Part shown: piece after piece, positions 8,151 to 17,002 of the stretch
Layout: every line of letters begins with the position of its first letter
Position numbering within the stretch: the first letter of the stretch is position 1
DNA from: an uncultured Bacteroidia bacterium
GTDB lineage: Bacteria; Bacteroidota; Bacteroidia; Bacteroidales; UBA932
DNA length: 64,000 nucleotides
Assembly: GCA_902780935.1 (NCBI GenBank)
Contig: CACZHP010000003.1
Coordinates: 1 to 64,000 of the forward strand
Direction: 5' to 3'
Program-made: the position numbers and the translations under genes
The notes under the pieces: model-generated
What the model was told of the DNA's origin: nothing
Seen by the model: only the letters and a program-made list of their open reading frames with translations
Databases searched by the model: none

Positions 8151-9587
8151 ATGCTTTTCAATTCCCTGACATTCGGGATATTCCTGATAATAACCTACGT
8201 TCTTTATTGGACCTTGTTCAATAGGAACGTAGGTTATAGGAATATCTTCCTGCTCGCCGCCAGCTATTTCTTCTATGGCTGGTGGAACTGGAAGCTGCTT
8301 CCTCTGATAGCGGGCATCTCCTTGGTTGACTATCTTTCCGGAATGTCCATCTCCCGGCAGCAGGAGAGGGGAGAGAATGGCAAGGGAATCCTGATCCTGG
8401 CCCTCGTGCTGAATCTCGGGGCCTTGTGTTTCTTCAAATACTTCAATTTTTTCGCGGAGAGTTTCGCTGCCGCTTTCGGATTCCTCTCCGGCCACGGCTC
8501 AGCTTTCAATCCGCTCGACATAGTCCTGCCTGTCGGAATCAGTTTCTATACCTTCCAGGGCTTGAGCTATGTCCTTGACATATATTACAAGAAGACCGCT
8601 CCCACCAAGGATCCGGTGGCCTTCTTCGCTTTCATCTCGTTCTTCCCCCAACTGGTGGCGGGTCCGATCGAACGCTCGAAGGATCTTCTGCCGCAGTTCT
8701 CCGGGAAGAAGGAATTCAATTACGAGGAGGCCCGGTGGGGGCTGCTTATGATAGCGGTCGGCCTCTTTAAGAAGATGGTCATAGCAGACAGGCTTGCTGT
8801 CCTGGTCGATTCAGTTTACTCGGAACCGGCTTCCCATCAAGGACTTCCGATCCTTGTGGCGATCCTTTTCTTCGCCTTCCAGCTGTACCTTGACTTCTCC
8901 GCTTACTCCCAGATCGCCATCGGTACCGCCCGCCTTTTCGGGTTCCGTCTCCACGACAATTTCCGGCGTCCCTACCTTGCCACATCCTTCAAGGAGTTCT
9001 GGAAAAGGTGGCATATCACCCTGACTTCCTGGTTCATGGATTATCTTTACATCCCTCTCGGAGGCAACAGGAGAGGGAAGGCGAGGACGATACTGAATGT
9101 CATGATAGTGTTCGCAGTGAGCGGCCTCTGGCATGGAGCCTCCTGGAATTTCGTGATATGGGGATGCGTAAATGGTCTGTTCCTTGTGCTTACCAGCAAG
9201 GTCTTCAACATGAAGCCTGAAGGAGCTTTCACCAAGGTGGTTTCCTGCCTGTTCGTGTTCTCTGTCTGGGCCCTGTCGCTTGTTTTCTTCAGGACGCCCA
9301 CTTTCGCTGACGCCATGGCGGTGTTCTCCGGGTTCGGATTCTCGGGAGCGGAGACGTTGAAGTCCTGCGGGATGGGCCTCCCTGAGCTGCGCCTGTCGTT
9401 TTTCCTGATCGCCGCCCTCGCCTTGCTGGAGATCCTGACTGAAAGAAGTCAAAAGAGTCTCGAGAGCAGGATACTCTCTTTCCCTACCGTCCTTCGCTGG
9501 ACCGTGTACATCCTTGTGGCTCTCTCAATCCTATATCTCGGGGTTTATGGGGCTAACGACAACTCTTTCATTTATTTCCAATTCTGA
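8151..9587 (+). CDS. MBOAT-family membrane O-acyltransferase (AlgI/DltB-like)
   Basis: Polytopic membrane acyltransferase of about 478 residues, started at the ATG at 8151, one base after the ROK stop, because the protein begins there with a membrane segment (MLFNSLTFGIFLIITYVLY). It has the AlgI-type core: PNLVA-like FPQLVAGPIER, the conserved KRWHITLTSWFMDYLYIPLGG block, and the catalytic-histidine motif SGLWHGASWNFVIWG. AlgI-type enzymes move acetyl groups across the membrane to extracellular polysaccharide. Its stop overlaps the start of the next gene (TGATG), an SGNH-like partner, the usual two-gene arrangement for polysaccharide O-acetylation. Confidence 0.93.
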   Translation: MLFNSLTFGIFLIITYVLYWTLFNRNVGYRNIFLLAASYFFYGWWNWKLLPLIAGISLVDYLSGMSISRQQERGENGKGILILALVLNLGALCFFKYFNFFAESFAAAFGFLSGHGSAFNPLDIVLPVGISFYTFQGLSYVLDIYYKKTAPTKDPVAFFAFISFFPQLVAGPIERSKDLLPQFSGKKEFNYEEARWGLLMIAVGLFKKMVIADRLAVLVDSVYSEPASHQGLPILVAILFFAFQLYLDFSAYSQIAIGTARLFGFRLHDNFRRPYLATSFKEFWKRWHITLTSWFMDYLYIPLGGNRRGKARTILNVMIVFAVSGLWHGASWNFVIWGCVNGLFLVLTSKVFNMKPEGAFTKVVSCLFVFSVWALSLVFFRTPTFADAMAVFSGFGFSGAETLKSCGMGLPELRLSFFLIAALALLEILTERSQKSLESRILSFPTVLRWTVYILVALSILYLGVYGANDNSFIYFQF

Positions 9588-10999
9588 TGGCCATGAAGAG
9601 ACTCTATCTGAAAGCGCTTTTGTTCCTGGCCATCATCGGGGCGGCTATTTTCGCTTTTGACAAGTCCGGTATCTTCGCTCCGGACCAGGCGAACTACCAC
9701 GAGAAGCGCAGGTGGGACTCTTTCTATGAGTTCACTAAATCGAACAATGTCGATGTGCTTCTCATCGGTAATTCCCACCTATATACAGGCATCGATCCCA
9801 ATCACCTGTCCTGCGCCCTCGGGGCGAACTGTTTCATCCTCGCCGCTCCGGGCTCTCCGATCATGGATTCTTATTTCGCTTTGAAAGAGGGCTTGAAGAG
9901 GTGTGATCCCAAGGTTGTCGTTTTGGAGACTTTCGGTATCAAGGCGGCCAATGTCCGAACTTATACCGGCGGCAGTCTCACTCTTGTGTTCCGGAGTTTC
10001 TACAGCCGGAAGAACTTCTTCCAGAAGCTGTTTTCAACCCCATTCCTTTTCTCCCCTGACAATTACCTGATGGCATGGTCGGAGTCTGTCCGGGGACATG
10101 ACATCCTGTTCAAGGATCCGGAGCTTGTCAAGAAGAACCTGTCCGGGAAAAACATCGTCCACAAGAGGAAGGGTATGAATCTTGGCCGATTTACGACATT
10201 CACTTCAGGAATAACGGACAAAACAGATAAAAAATACGATGAGGAGGGTGCTGTTATTGACGGCAATGCTTTCAGGGTCAACCGGGAGTGTTATAAATAT
10301 GTCAAAAAGATTCAGCGTCTTTGTGACAGGAAAGGGATCAAACTTGTCTTCCTGACCCTTCCGATGTACCACAAGCATATCAAGAATTATTCTTCGTGGC
10401 ACACCATCGTCTCCAGGGTGATCGGCCCTGAATATGATCACCTTGACCTTCAGGATCCTTATGATTATGAAGTGTTTACGAAAGAGTGTTTCGAGAACAC
10501 CCGTAAAGACAACCAGCACATGACCGCCGTCGGAGCCTTTAAGGCTGATTATAAGCTGGCCTCTTTCCTGACTGAAAAGGCAAAGGTTGACTTTCCCAAG
10601 AGATATGAGTCCCCCGAGTGGAGAGATATGTTCTACGGGGAAGCCGGTTTCTTTGAGAATTATCCCTTGGATCCTAAAGACGATAGGAATTTCAAGCTTT
10701 GCGGCAGGATGAATCTGGGCAGGATCGGGGTATTGAGCTGTGCCCTCATTCCTTATGATGATGAGGCTCAGGTTTTCATGAGGGTTGACAAGCGGACGGA
10801 TCCTTCCCTTCTGCCGGACAGTATGGAGCTGACCCTGGAAGTTGAGAAGTTTGACGGAAAGAAGGAATTCTATTCAGTCCCTGTATCCTTGAGGAAGGGT
10901 ATAGATCCTCTCAACAACTATATCTATATGTCCGGGATGTTGCAGAAGATGGAGATTAAGTCCGTATCTCTGGCCAGAATAGGCTTGCACCAGGACTGA
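9587..10999 (+). CDS. SGNH/AlgJ-DltD-like secreted protein, partner of the MBOAT acyltransferase
   Basis: 470-residue protein with an N-terminal membrane anchor or uncleaved signal (about residues 6-24) and an extracytoplasmic domain. LLIGNSHLYTGID fits SGNH block I with the nucleophile Ser in GNSH, and KDNQHMTAVGAF supplies a block-V-type His, so it is likely a hydrolase/acyltransferase of the AlgJ/AlgX/DltD type that transfers acetyl from the MBOAT channel to a surface glycan. The start codon overlaps the MBOAT stop, indicating translational coupling. The C-terminal 100 residues look beta-rich and are not assigned. The 3' end converges on uvrA with 8 bases between the stops. Confidence 0.75.
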   Translation: MAMKRLYLKALLFLAIIGAAIFAFDKSGIFAPDQANYHEKRRWDSFYEFTKSNNVDVLLIGNSHLYTGIDPNHLSCALGANCFILAAPGSPIMDSYFALKEGLKRCDPKVVVLETFGIKAANVRTYTGGSLTLVFRSFYSRKNFFQKLFSTPFLFSPDNYLMAWSESVRGHDILFKDPELVKKNLSGKNIVHKRKGMNLGRFTTFTSGITDKTDKKYDEEGAVIDGNAFRVNRECYKYVKKIQRLCDRKGIKLVFLTLPMYHKHIKNYSSWHTIVSRVIGPEYDHLDLQDPYDYEVFTKECFENTRKDNQHMTAVGAFKADYKLASFLTEKAKVDFPKRYESPEWRDMFYGEAGFFENYPLDPKDDRNFKLCGRMNLGRIGVLSCALIPYDDEAQVFMRVDKRTDPSLLPDSMELTLEVEKFDGKKEFYSVPVSLRKGIDPLNNYIYMSGMLQKMEIKSVSLARIGLHQD

Positions 11000-11007
11000 C
11001 CTCAAGG

Positions 11008-13830
11008 TCAAAGCACATCTTTAAGATAGGGTCCGGTCACCGAGTCCGGATTGCCGGCCAGTTCCTCCGGCGTGCCTTGGGCGACGATCCTCCCTCCTCC
11101 CTGTCCGCCGTCAGGACCCAGGTCGAAGATGTAGTCCACGCTTTTTAGGATGTCCAGGTTGTGCTCGATGATAATCACCGTGTTACCCTGGTCCACAAGC
11201 TCCTGAAGGACCTGCAGCAAGACCTTTATATCCTCGAAATGCAGCCCGGTGGTGGGCTCGTCCAAGATATAGAGGGTGTTGCCGGTCGCCTTGCGGAAGA
11301 GCTCCGCGGCCAGTTTCATCCTCTGGCTCTCGCCTCCGGAAAGGGTCACGGCGCTCTGGCCGAGATGAACATATCCCAGGCCCACATCCACGAGCGCCTT
11401 CAGTTTCCTGGCGATCGAGGGAATCGGCTTGAAGAACTCATAGGCCTCGCTTATGGGCATCTCCAGCACGTCGTTGATATTCTTTCCTTTATAGTGGACG
11501 GCAAGGGTGTCTTCCTTGTACCTCCGACCCCTGCACTCGTCGCAGACGACGTTGACCGAAGGCAGGAAGTTCATCTCGATCACCTTGATCCCGGCTCCGT
11601 TGCAAGCCTCGCAGCGTCCTCCAGGGACGTTGAAGGAGAATCTTCCGGCCTTGAAGCCCCTCACCTTCGCGTCCGGAGTGTCCTCGAAAAGGTTGCGGAT
11701 GTCGCTCATGACTCCGGTGAAAGTGGCGGGGTTGGATCTCGGGGAGCGGCCGATAGGACTCTGGTCTATCTCAATGAGTTTGTCGATATTCTTGATGCCT
11801 TCTATCGAATCGTAGGGGAGAGGGCGGAGCTTGGCCCGGTGGATCTTGTTCTTGAGGATGGGCATCAGGGTCTCGTTGATGAGCGAGGACTTGCCGCTGC
11901 CACTGACTCCGGCCACTCCGATAAGGCAGCCCAGAGGGAAGGAAACATCGACATTCTTGAGGTTGTTGCCCCGCGCTCCTGAAAGTCTCAAAGTCAGCCC
12001 GTTACCCTTCCTCCTGACAGTCGGGACCTCGATTTTCCGCCGTCCTTGGAGATATTCAAGGGTGAGGGAGTCGCCGAACACACAGTGGGCAGCCGTGGCC
12101 TTATCTACCGAAGAGGGTATCTTCCTCTTCTCCGGGGAATACTGCAGCAATGCTTCGAGAGGGGCGTTGAGGCATATTCTCCCACCCTTTTCTCCGGCAC
12201 CGGGACCGACATCGACCAGCCAGTCGGCGCTCATCATTGTCTCGAGGTCATGCTCGACGACCATGACTGAATTGCCCTCGTCCCTGAGTTCCTTGAGGGA
12301 TGAGATTAGCTTGCGGTTATCCCTCTGGTGGAGGCCTATGGAGGGCTCGTCAAGAATATATAGCACCCCGACCAGCTTTGAGCCTATCTGGGTGGCGAGC
12401 CTGATCCTCTGGCTCTCACCTCCTGAGAGTGAGCCGGTTGGCCTGTCGAGGGAAAGATAGTCCAACCCCACGTCCAGCATGAAGCGCACCCGGTCGTCGA
12501 GTTCCTTGAGGATGTCCCTCGCTATGTTGTTTTCCCTGGCGGAAAGTTTCCCCGGAAGTGATGAGAGCCAATCCTTCAGATCGGTCATTTCCATGGCTGC
12601 CACTTCGGAAATCGTCTTCCCGTCTATCTTGAAGCAGTTCGTGTTCTGGTTGAGGCGGGTGCCGTGGCACACCGGGCACACTATCTTGTCGTCGATGTCC
12701 TCGACCACCCCGTCGAAAGACACCATTTCCGAAAGGTTGCCCTCTCCGATGCGGAACATCTCCTCACTTCCGAAAATGATGTGGGAGACCGCCTCGTCGG
12801 GGATGGTCGCTATGGGGTCGTACAGGGAGAAGTTGTATTTCCGGGCTATAGCCCTGATTATCTCGAACTTCCTGGTCTCCCGTACCTTACCCAGGGGTAC
12901 TATCCCACCGTCCGCTATCGACAGGCTCCTGTCGGGGATGATCGAGTCCATATTCACGTCCACTATCATTCCGAGTCCCTTGCAGTGGGGGCAATAACCT
13001 TCGGGAGAATTGAAAGAGAACGAGTGCGGGGCGGGTTCCTGGAGTGACAGGCCGGAGTCGGGATCCACGAGGTGCTTCGAGAAATGGCGCAGCTTGTCGT
13101 CGCCGCTCTCCATCATGGCGATGGATCCCTTGCCGATGATGAGGGCAGTCATCACCGAGTCCCGGATTCTTTTGGTGTCTCCCTCGGCGGGTTTGAGCTT
13201 GTCCACGACCAGTTCGATGAAATGGCCCTTGTAGCGGTCCAGGGCATCCATCTCGTTGAGCGGGCGGATATCCCCGTCAACCCTGACCTCGGTATAGCCG
13301 CGCCTGCGGAGCTGGTCGAAAAGCTCCCGGTAATGGCCTTTTCGGCCCCTGACGAGCGGAGCGAGAAGGTAACATCTCTTTCCCTTGTATTCCTCAATGA
13401 TCAGATCGACAATCTGCTCGTCGGTGTACCGTACCATCTCCTTGCCTGTCACGGGGGAATATGCCCTTGAGGCCCTGGCATACAGCAGACGGAGGAAATC
13501 GAAGATCTCGGTGATCGTCCCCACCGTGGAGCGGGGATTGTTACCGGTCGTTTTCTGCTCAATGGCGATGATCGGGCTGAGCCCGTCGATGCTCTCGACC
13601 TCCGGCTTCTCAAGTATGCCCATGAAGTGTTTGGCGTAGGTGGACAGAGTGTCCATGTACCGCCTCTGGCCCTCCGCATAGATCGTGTCGAAAGCCAGTG
13701 AAGACTTTCCGCTTCCGCTCAGGCCGGTCACCACCACGAACTCGTTTCTCGGGATGTCGACGTTGACACCTGCCAGGTTGTGGGCTTCCGCCTTGCGTAT
13801 CTCTATGTATTCCTTCTTGTTCTCGCTCAT
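11008..13830 (-). CDS. uvrA: Excinuclease ABC subunit A
   Basis: Damage-sensing ATPase of nucleotide excision repair. The 940-residue protein has both ABC modules: Walker A motifs GLSGSGKSS near residue 35 and GVSGSGKSS in the second half, two signature motifs (LSGGESQRIRLA, LSGGESQRMKLA), and zinc-ligand pairs CPHCKGLG/CPVCHGTR in the first half and CEACNGAG/CDECRGRR in the second. Length is normal for UvrA. It is monocistronic by its spacing and divergent from the MBL hydrolase gene; its TAACTTCG promoter box ends 6 bases before ATG, so the mRNA is probably leaderless. Confidence 0.98.
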   Translation of the reverse strand: MSENKKEYIEIRKAEAHNLAGVNVDIPRNEFVVVTGLSGSGKSSLAFDTIYAEGQRRYMDTLSTYAKHFMGILEKPEVESIDGLSPIIAIEQKTTGNNPRSTVGTITEIFDFLRLLYARASRAYSPVTGKEMVRYTDEQIVDLIIEEYKGKRCYLLAPLVRGRKGHYRELFDQLRRRGYTEVRVDGDIRPLNEMDALDRYKGHFIELVVDKLKPAEGDTKRIRDSVMTALIIGKGSIAMMESGDDKLRHFSKHLVDPDSGLSLQEPAPHSFSFNSPEGYCPHCKGLGMIVDVNMDSIIPDRSLSIADGGIVPLGKVRETRKFEIIRAIARKYNFSLYDPIATIPDEAVSHIIFGSEEMFRIGEGNLSEMVSFDGVVEDIDDKIVCPVCHGTRLNQNTNCFKIDGKTISEVAAMEMTDLKDWLSSLPGKLSARENNIARDILKELDDRVRFMLDVGLDYLSLDRPTGSLSGGESQRIRLATQIGSKLVGVLYILDEPSIGLHQRDNRKLISSLKELRDEGNSVMVVEHDLETMMSADWLVDVGPGAGEKGGRICLNAPLEALLQYSPEKRKIPSSVDKATAAHCVFGDSLTLEYLQGRRKIEVPTVRRKGNGLTLRLSGARGNNLKNVDVSFPLGCLIGVAGVSGSGKSSLINETLMPILKNKIHRAKLRPLPYDSIEGIKNIDKLIEIDQSPIGRSPRSNPATFTGVMSDIRNLFEDTPDAKVRGFKAGRFSFNVPGGRCEACNGAGIKVIEMNFLPSVNVVCDECRGRRYKEDTLAVHYKGKNINDVLEMPISEAYEFFKPIPSIARKLKALVDVGLGYVHLGQSAVTLSGGESQRMKLAAELFRKATGNTLYILDEPTTGLHFEDIKVLLQVLQELVDQGNTVIIIEHNLDILKSVDYIFDLGPDGGQGGGRIVAQGTPEELAGNPDSVTGPYLKDVL

Positions 13831-13836
13831 TATGCG

Positions 13837-13844
13837 CGAAGTTA
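13837..13844 (-). promoter_or_regulatory. uvrA promoter -7 box (TAACTTCG), near-leaderless
   Basis: On the minus strand TAACTTCG is followed by CGCATA and then the uvrA ATG at 13830. With transcription starting about 6-7 nt after the box, the mRNA would begin at or next to the start codon. The box faces the opposite promoter at 13868-13875 in a 50-base divergent region. Confidence 0.55.
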
Positions 13845-13867
13845 GGTGAATTATTCGATAATTTCAG

Positions 13868-13875
13868 TAAATTTG
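13868..13875 (+). promoter_or_regulatory. MBL-hydrolase promoter -7 box (TAAATTTG), near-leaderless
   Basis: Exact match to TAnnTTTG, followed by TAGGA and the ATG at 13881. The predicted transcription start coincides with the start codon. Confidence 0.6.
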
Positions 13876-13880
13876 TAGGA

Positions 13881-14576
13881 ATGGATCGTATTAATATCAA
13901 GACTTTTCGTTTCAATCCTTTTCGGGAGAACTGCTATCTCGTCTGGGATCAGGGGAAGGATTGCGTGATAATCGATCCGGGTTGCTATGAGCCTGCGGAA
14001 GTCGCCGCCCTGAAAGGAGCTATCTCTTCCGAAGGTTTGTCTCCGAGGGCAATCTGGCTGACCCATGGCCATTTCGACCACATCTTCGGAGTGGCCGGGC
14101 TGAGCCGGGATTATTCAATCCCTGTGTATCTCTCACCTCTTGACGGGATAACCATCCGGAGCAATAACGACCTCACGCTCGGCTTCGGGCTAAGGCGGCC
14201 GGACATGTCGTTTGAGACAAGGGAACTGGTTGACGGACAGACTGTCATTCTGAACTCCAGTGAAGAATCTCCTTCTTTTCGGGTCATCGCCACCCCTGGC
14301 CATACCCCCGGTTGCGTTTGCTTTTACAGCGAGAAAGCCAAGGTGCTTTTCAGCGGCGACACCCTTTTCGCCGGCTCGATAGGACGCACCGATGTCGATG
14401 GGGGAGACTACGACAAGGAGATCGTGAGCATAATGGAGAAGCTTATGGAACTTCCCGGCGACGTTGAAGTGTATCCCGGTCACGGGCCAGCCACATCCAT
14501 TGCCGGGGAGAGGACCTCCAATCCGTTCCTCCAGCCGTTCAATGAGCCTTGGGAGAACGAGACGGACATAATTTAA
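13881..14576 (+). CDS. MBL-fold metallo-hydrolase (glyoxalase II-like)
   Basis: 231-residue metallo-beta-lactamase-fold hydrolase. The metal motif THGHFDH (HxHxDH, residues 62-67) is followed by the downstream ligands in ATPGHTPGC, FSGDTLF and PGHGPAT. The arrangement matches the short glyoxalase II-like branch common in Bacteroidetes, which lacks the C-terminal glutathione-binding domain of true GloB, so thioester hydrolysis is possible but not assured. First gene of a plus-strand run with the deoxynucleoside kinases, which begin 10 bases after its stop. Confidence 0.9.
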   Translation: MDRINIKTFRFNPFRENCYLVWDQGKDCVIIDPGCYEPAEVAALKGAISSEGLSPRAIWLTHGHFDHIFGVAGLSRDYSIPVYLSPLDGITIRSNNDLTLGFGLRRPDMSFETRELVDGQTVILNSSEESPSFRVIATPGHTPGCVCFYSEKAKVLFSGDTLFAGSIGRTDVDGGDYDKEIVSIMEKLMELPGDVEVYPGHGPATSIAGERTSNPFLQPFNEPWENETDII

Positions 14577-14586
14577 CTCAGGGAAT

Positions 14587-15210
14587 ATGCACATAGGTAT
14601 AGCGGGAAATATCGGCAGCGGCAAGACCACTCTCACCAGGATGCTCGCCAAGCATTACGGATGGACTCCGAAGTATGAGTCCGTCACGTACAATCCATAT
14701 CTTGAGGATTACTACAAGGACATTCCCCGTTGGTCTTACAACCTTGAGACCTATTTCCTCGCGCAGCGCTTCAAGGATGTCCTTGAGATATCCAAGAGCA
14801 AGGATGTGATCATCCAGGACAGGACCCTCTATGAGGGGGTTTACATCTTCGTGGCGAACAACTACGCCATGGGGAACCTCTCCAAAAGGGATTATGAGAC
14901 CTATATGGATCTCTTCGGAGTGATGTCCTCCATGGCCGGGATGCCGGATCTGCTGATATACCTTAAATGCTCCATCCCCCATCTTGTCGCCCAGATCCAG
15001 AAAAGAGGCAGGGACTACGAGCAGACCATAGGGCTTGATTACCTAGCCGGCCTCAACGAGCGTTACGACAAGTGGATAGCCGAGTATAAAGGCAAGGTGC
15101 TCACGATAGAGACCGACAACCTCGATTTCGAGAACCGTCCGGAGGATTTCGAATATATAACCGATAAGATAGACGCCGGGCTTTACGGCCTTTTCCCGAT
15201 GGAGAAATAA
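14587..15210 (+). CDS. Deoxynucleoside kinase, first of a tandem pair
   Basis: 207-residue salvage kinase that phosphorylates deoxynucleosides. P-loop GNIGSGKTT near residues 6-14, the ERS/DRT-type motif QDRTLYE, and the lid region QIQKRGRDYEQ place it in the dNK family (deoxyadenosine/deoxyguanosine kinase group). A paralogue of similar length begins 17 bases after its stop. In Lactobacillus, tandem dAK/dGK genes encode a heterodimer, a reasonable model here but not shown by the sequence. Confidence 0.92.
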   Translation: MHIGIAGNIGSGKTTLTRMLAKHYGWTPKYESVTYNPYLEDYYKDIPRWSYNLETYFLAQRFKDVLEISKSKDVIIQDRTLYEGVYIFVANNYAMGNLSKRDYETYMDLFGVMSSMAGMPDLLIYLKCSIPHLVAQIQKRGRDYEQTIGLDYLAGLNERYDKWIAEYKGKVLTIETDNLDFENRPEDFEYITDKIDAGLYGLFPMEK

Positions 15211-15227
15211 TTAAAAATCATATAGAT

Positions 15228-15863
15228 ATGCATATCGCGATAGCAGGAAACATAGGAAGTGGCAAGACCACGCTGACCAAGATGCTCGCCGCACATTACG
15301 GCTGGACACCCAAATTCGAGTCAGTTGATTTCAACCCCTATCTGGCGGATTTCTACGCCGACATGGAACGCTGGTCCTTCAATCTCCAGATCTATTTCCT
15401 GAACAAAAGGTTCAAGGATGTGGTGGACATCTCCCGTTGCGACGATGTCATCATCCAGGACAGGACCATCTACGAGGACGCGAGGATTTTCGCTCCCAAT
15501 CTCCATTCGATGGGACTCATGAGCACCAGGGATTTCGAGAACTATTCCGACCTTTTCGACCTGATGATGTCGCTCGTGAGCAAGCCGGACCTGCTGATCT
15601 ATCTCAGATCCTCGATCCCCAATCTTGTCGCCCAGATCCAGAAGAGGGGCAGGGACTACGAGAGCAGCATCAGGATCGACTACCTGACCGGGCTGAACAA
15701 GCGTTATGAGGACTGGATCAAGGAGTATGACGGCCACCTTCTGATCGTCAATGTCGATGAGATCAAGTTCGAGAACCGTCCGGAGGATTTCCAGGTCATC
15801 ACGGACAGGATCGACGCCGAGCTCTTCGGCCTTTTCCCCGAGGTGCATCAGATTGATGAATAG
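15228..15863 (+). CDS. Deoxynucleoside kinase, second of a tandem pair
   Basis: 211-residue paralogue of the preceding gene, with the same P-loop (GNIGSGKTTLTKML), DRT motif (QDRTIYEDAR) and lid (QIQKRGRDYES). The two proteins look about two-thirds identical by eye and differ most around residues 88-100 (FVANNYAMGN versus FAPNLHSMGL), near the substrate pocket, which hints at different base preference. Its last codons overlap the start of the GH53 gene by 8 bases (ATGAATAG), an odd link between nucleotide salvage and glycan breakdown. Confidence 0.92.
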   Translation: MHIAIAGNIGSGKTTLTKMLAAHYGWTPKFESVDFNPYLADFYADMERWSFNLQIYFLNKRFKDVVDISRCDDVIIQDRTIYEDARIFAPNLHSMGLMSTRDFENYSDLFDLMMSLVSKPDLLIYLRSSIPNLVAQIQKRGRDYESSIRIDYLTGLNKRYEDWIKEYDGHLLIVNVDEIKFENRPEDFQVITDRIDAELFGLFPEVHQIDE

Positions 15864-16998
15864 GGTTTTATCATACTTTTTGTCGTTGTCGTTTTCCCTT
15901 CTCGCGGCCGCCTGCGGTTGCGATGGAGATCCTGTCAAAGAGGAAGAGGAAGTTGTGCCCGAGCCTGTCACAAACGTCTCCTTCGCTAGGGGCGCTGACA
16001 TCAGCTGGGCCTCGGAGATGGAGTCGGGCGGAATCTCTTTTAAAGATGATAAAGGTGGCCAGGGAATCCTCAAGGTCCTGAAGAACTTGGGAATGAACTC
16101 AATCCGTCTGAGAGTCTGGGTCGATCCTATCGGCGGGACTTCCTGGAGCGGACTGGCGGATGTCGTGAATATGGCCAAAAGAGCCAAGATGGAAGGCCTG
16201 GCTGTGATGATTGATTTCCATTACAGTGATATATTCGCAGATCCCGGAAGGCAGACGATCCCTGCGGAGTGGTCTTCATATTCCTCGGATGTCGCCAAGG
16301 TGGCTGCAGCGGTGGCTTCCCATACCACCACGGTGTTGAACGCCTTGAAGTCGGCCGGGGTGACTCCGGCCTGGGTCCAGGTGGGCAACGAGACCAACAA
16401 CGGCATGGTCTGGCCGGCCGGAGAGATCGACTGGAAAAAGTCGGGCTCAGCCCGTTACTCCGGTTATGTCCAGGTAAGCAATGCTGGCTATGACGCTGTG
16501 AAACAGGTATTTTCGGCTACTCCTGTCATTGTTCACATCGCTGACGCATATAATGCCGGCGACTATGAAGGCTGGTTTTTCAAGGAGTTCAAGGAGGCGG
16601 GCGGCAAGTTTGACATGATCGGGCTCTCGCACTATCCGATGAGCGTGTCCGGAAAGACTTGGAGCCAGATGAACTCACTGGCGGTGTCGAGCGTGAAGAC
16701 CCTGGCAGCCAAGTACTCCCGTAAAGTGATGATTTGCGAAGTCGGTGTCAAACCAGCTTCTTCCGAAGCCGGAGCTTGCCTGAAGTCATTCATGGATTCA
16801 GTGAAAGGCCTTGGACAGGACGTCTGCGCCGGTGTTTTCTATTGGGAGCCTGAAGTGGACGGCAAGTGGAAACCTGCCATCTACGGCAAGTCCGGTCTTG
16901 TATGTTCCGGATGGGGAGCCTATGACATGGGAGCCTTCTCAAGCTCCGGGACGACCTTCTCCCCGATAAATAGTATCATGACGAGCTTTAACAATTAA
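15856..16998 (+). CDS. GH53 arabinogalactan endo-beta-1,4-galactanase, lipoprotein
   Basis: Predicted cell-surface or periplasmic galactanase cutting beta-1,4-galactan side chains of pectin. Start ATG at 15856, inside the last codons of the kinase gene, chosen because it gives a lipoprotein signal with lipobox ending at Cys20 (SLLAAAC). The GH53 barrel starts with GADISWASEMESGG; acid/base Glu179 lies in QVGNETNNGM and the nucleophile Glu295 in MICEVGVKP. 380 residues, normal for the family with a short acidic linker (KEEEEVVPEP) after the lipid anchor. No SusC/SusD genes are nearby, so this is not a classical polysaccharide utilisation locus. Confidence 0.93.
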   Translation: MNRVLSYFLSLSFSLLAAACGCDGDPVKEEEEVVPEPVTNVSFARGADISWASEMESGGISFKDDKGGQGILKVLKNLGMNSIRLRVWVDPIGGTSWSGLADVVNMAKRAKMEGLAVMIDFHYSDIFADPGRQTIPAEWSSYSSDVAKVAAAVASHTTTVLNALKSAGVTPAWVQVGNETNNGMVWPAGEIDWKKSGSARYSGYVQVSNAGYDAVKQVFSATPVIVHIADAYNAGDYEGWFFKEFKEAGGKFDMIGLSHYPMSVSGKTWSQMNSLAVSSVKTLAAKYSRKVMICEVGVKPASSEAGACLKSFMDSVKGLGQDVCAGVFYWEPEVDGKWKPAIYGKSGLVCSGWGAYDMGAFSSSGTTFSPINSIMTSFNN

Positions 16999-17002
16999 TA
17001 AT

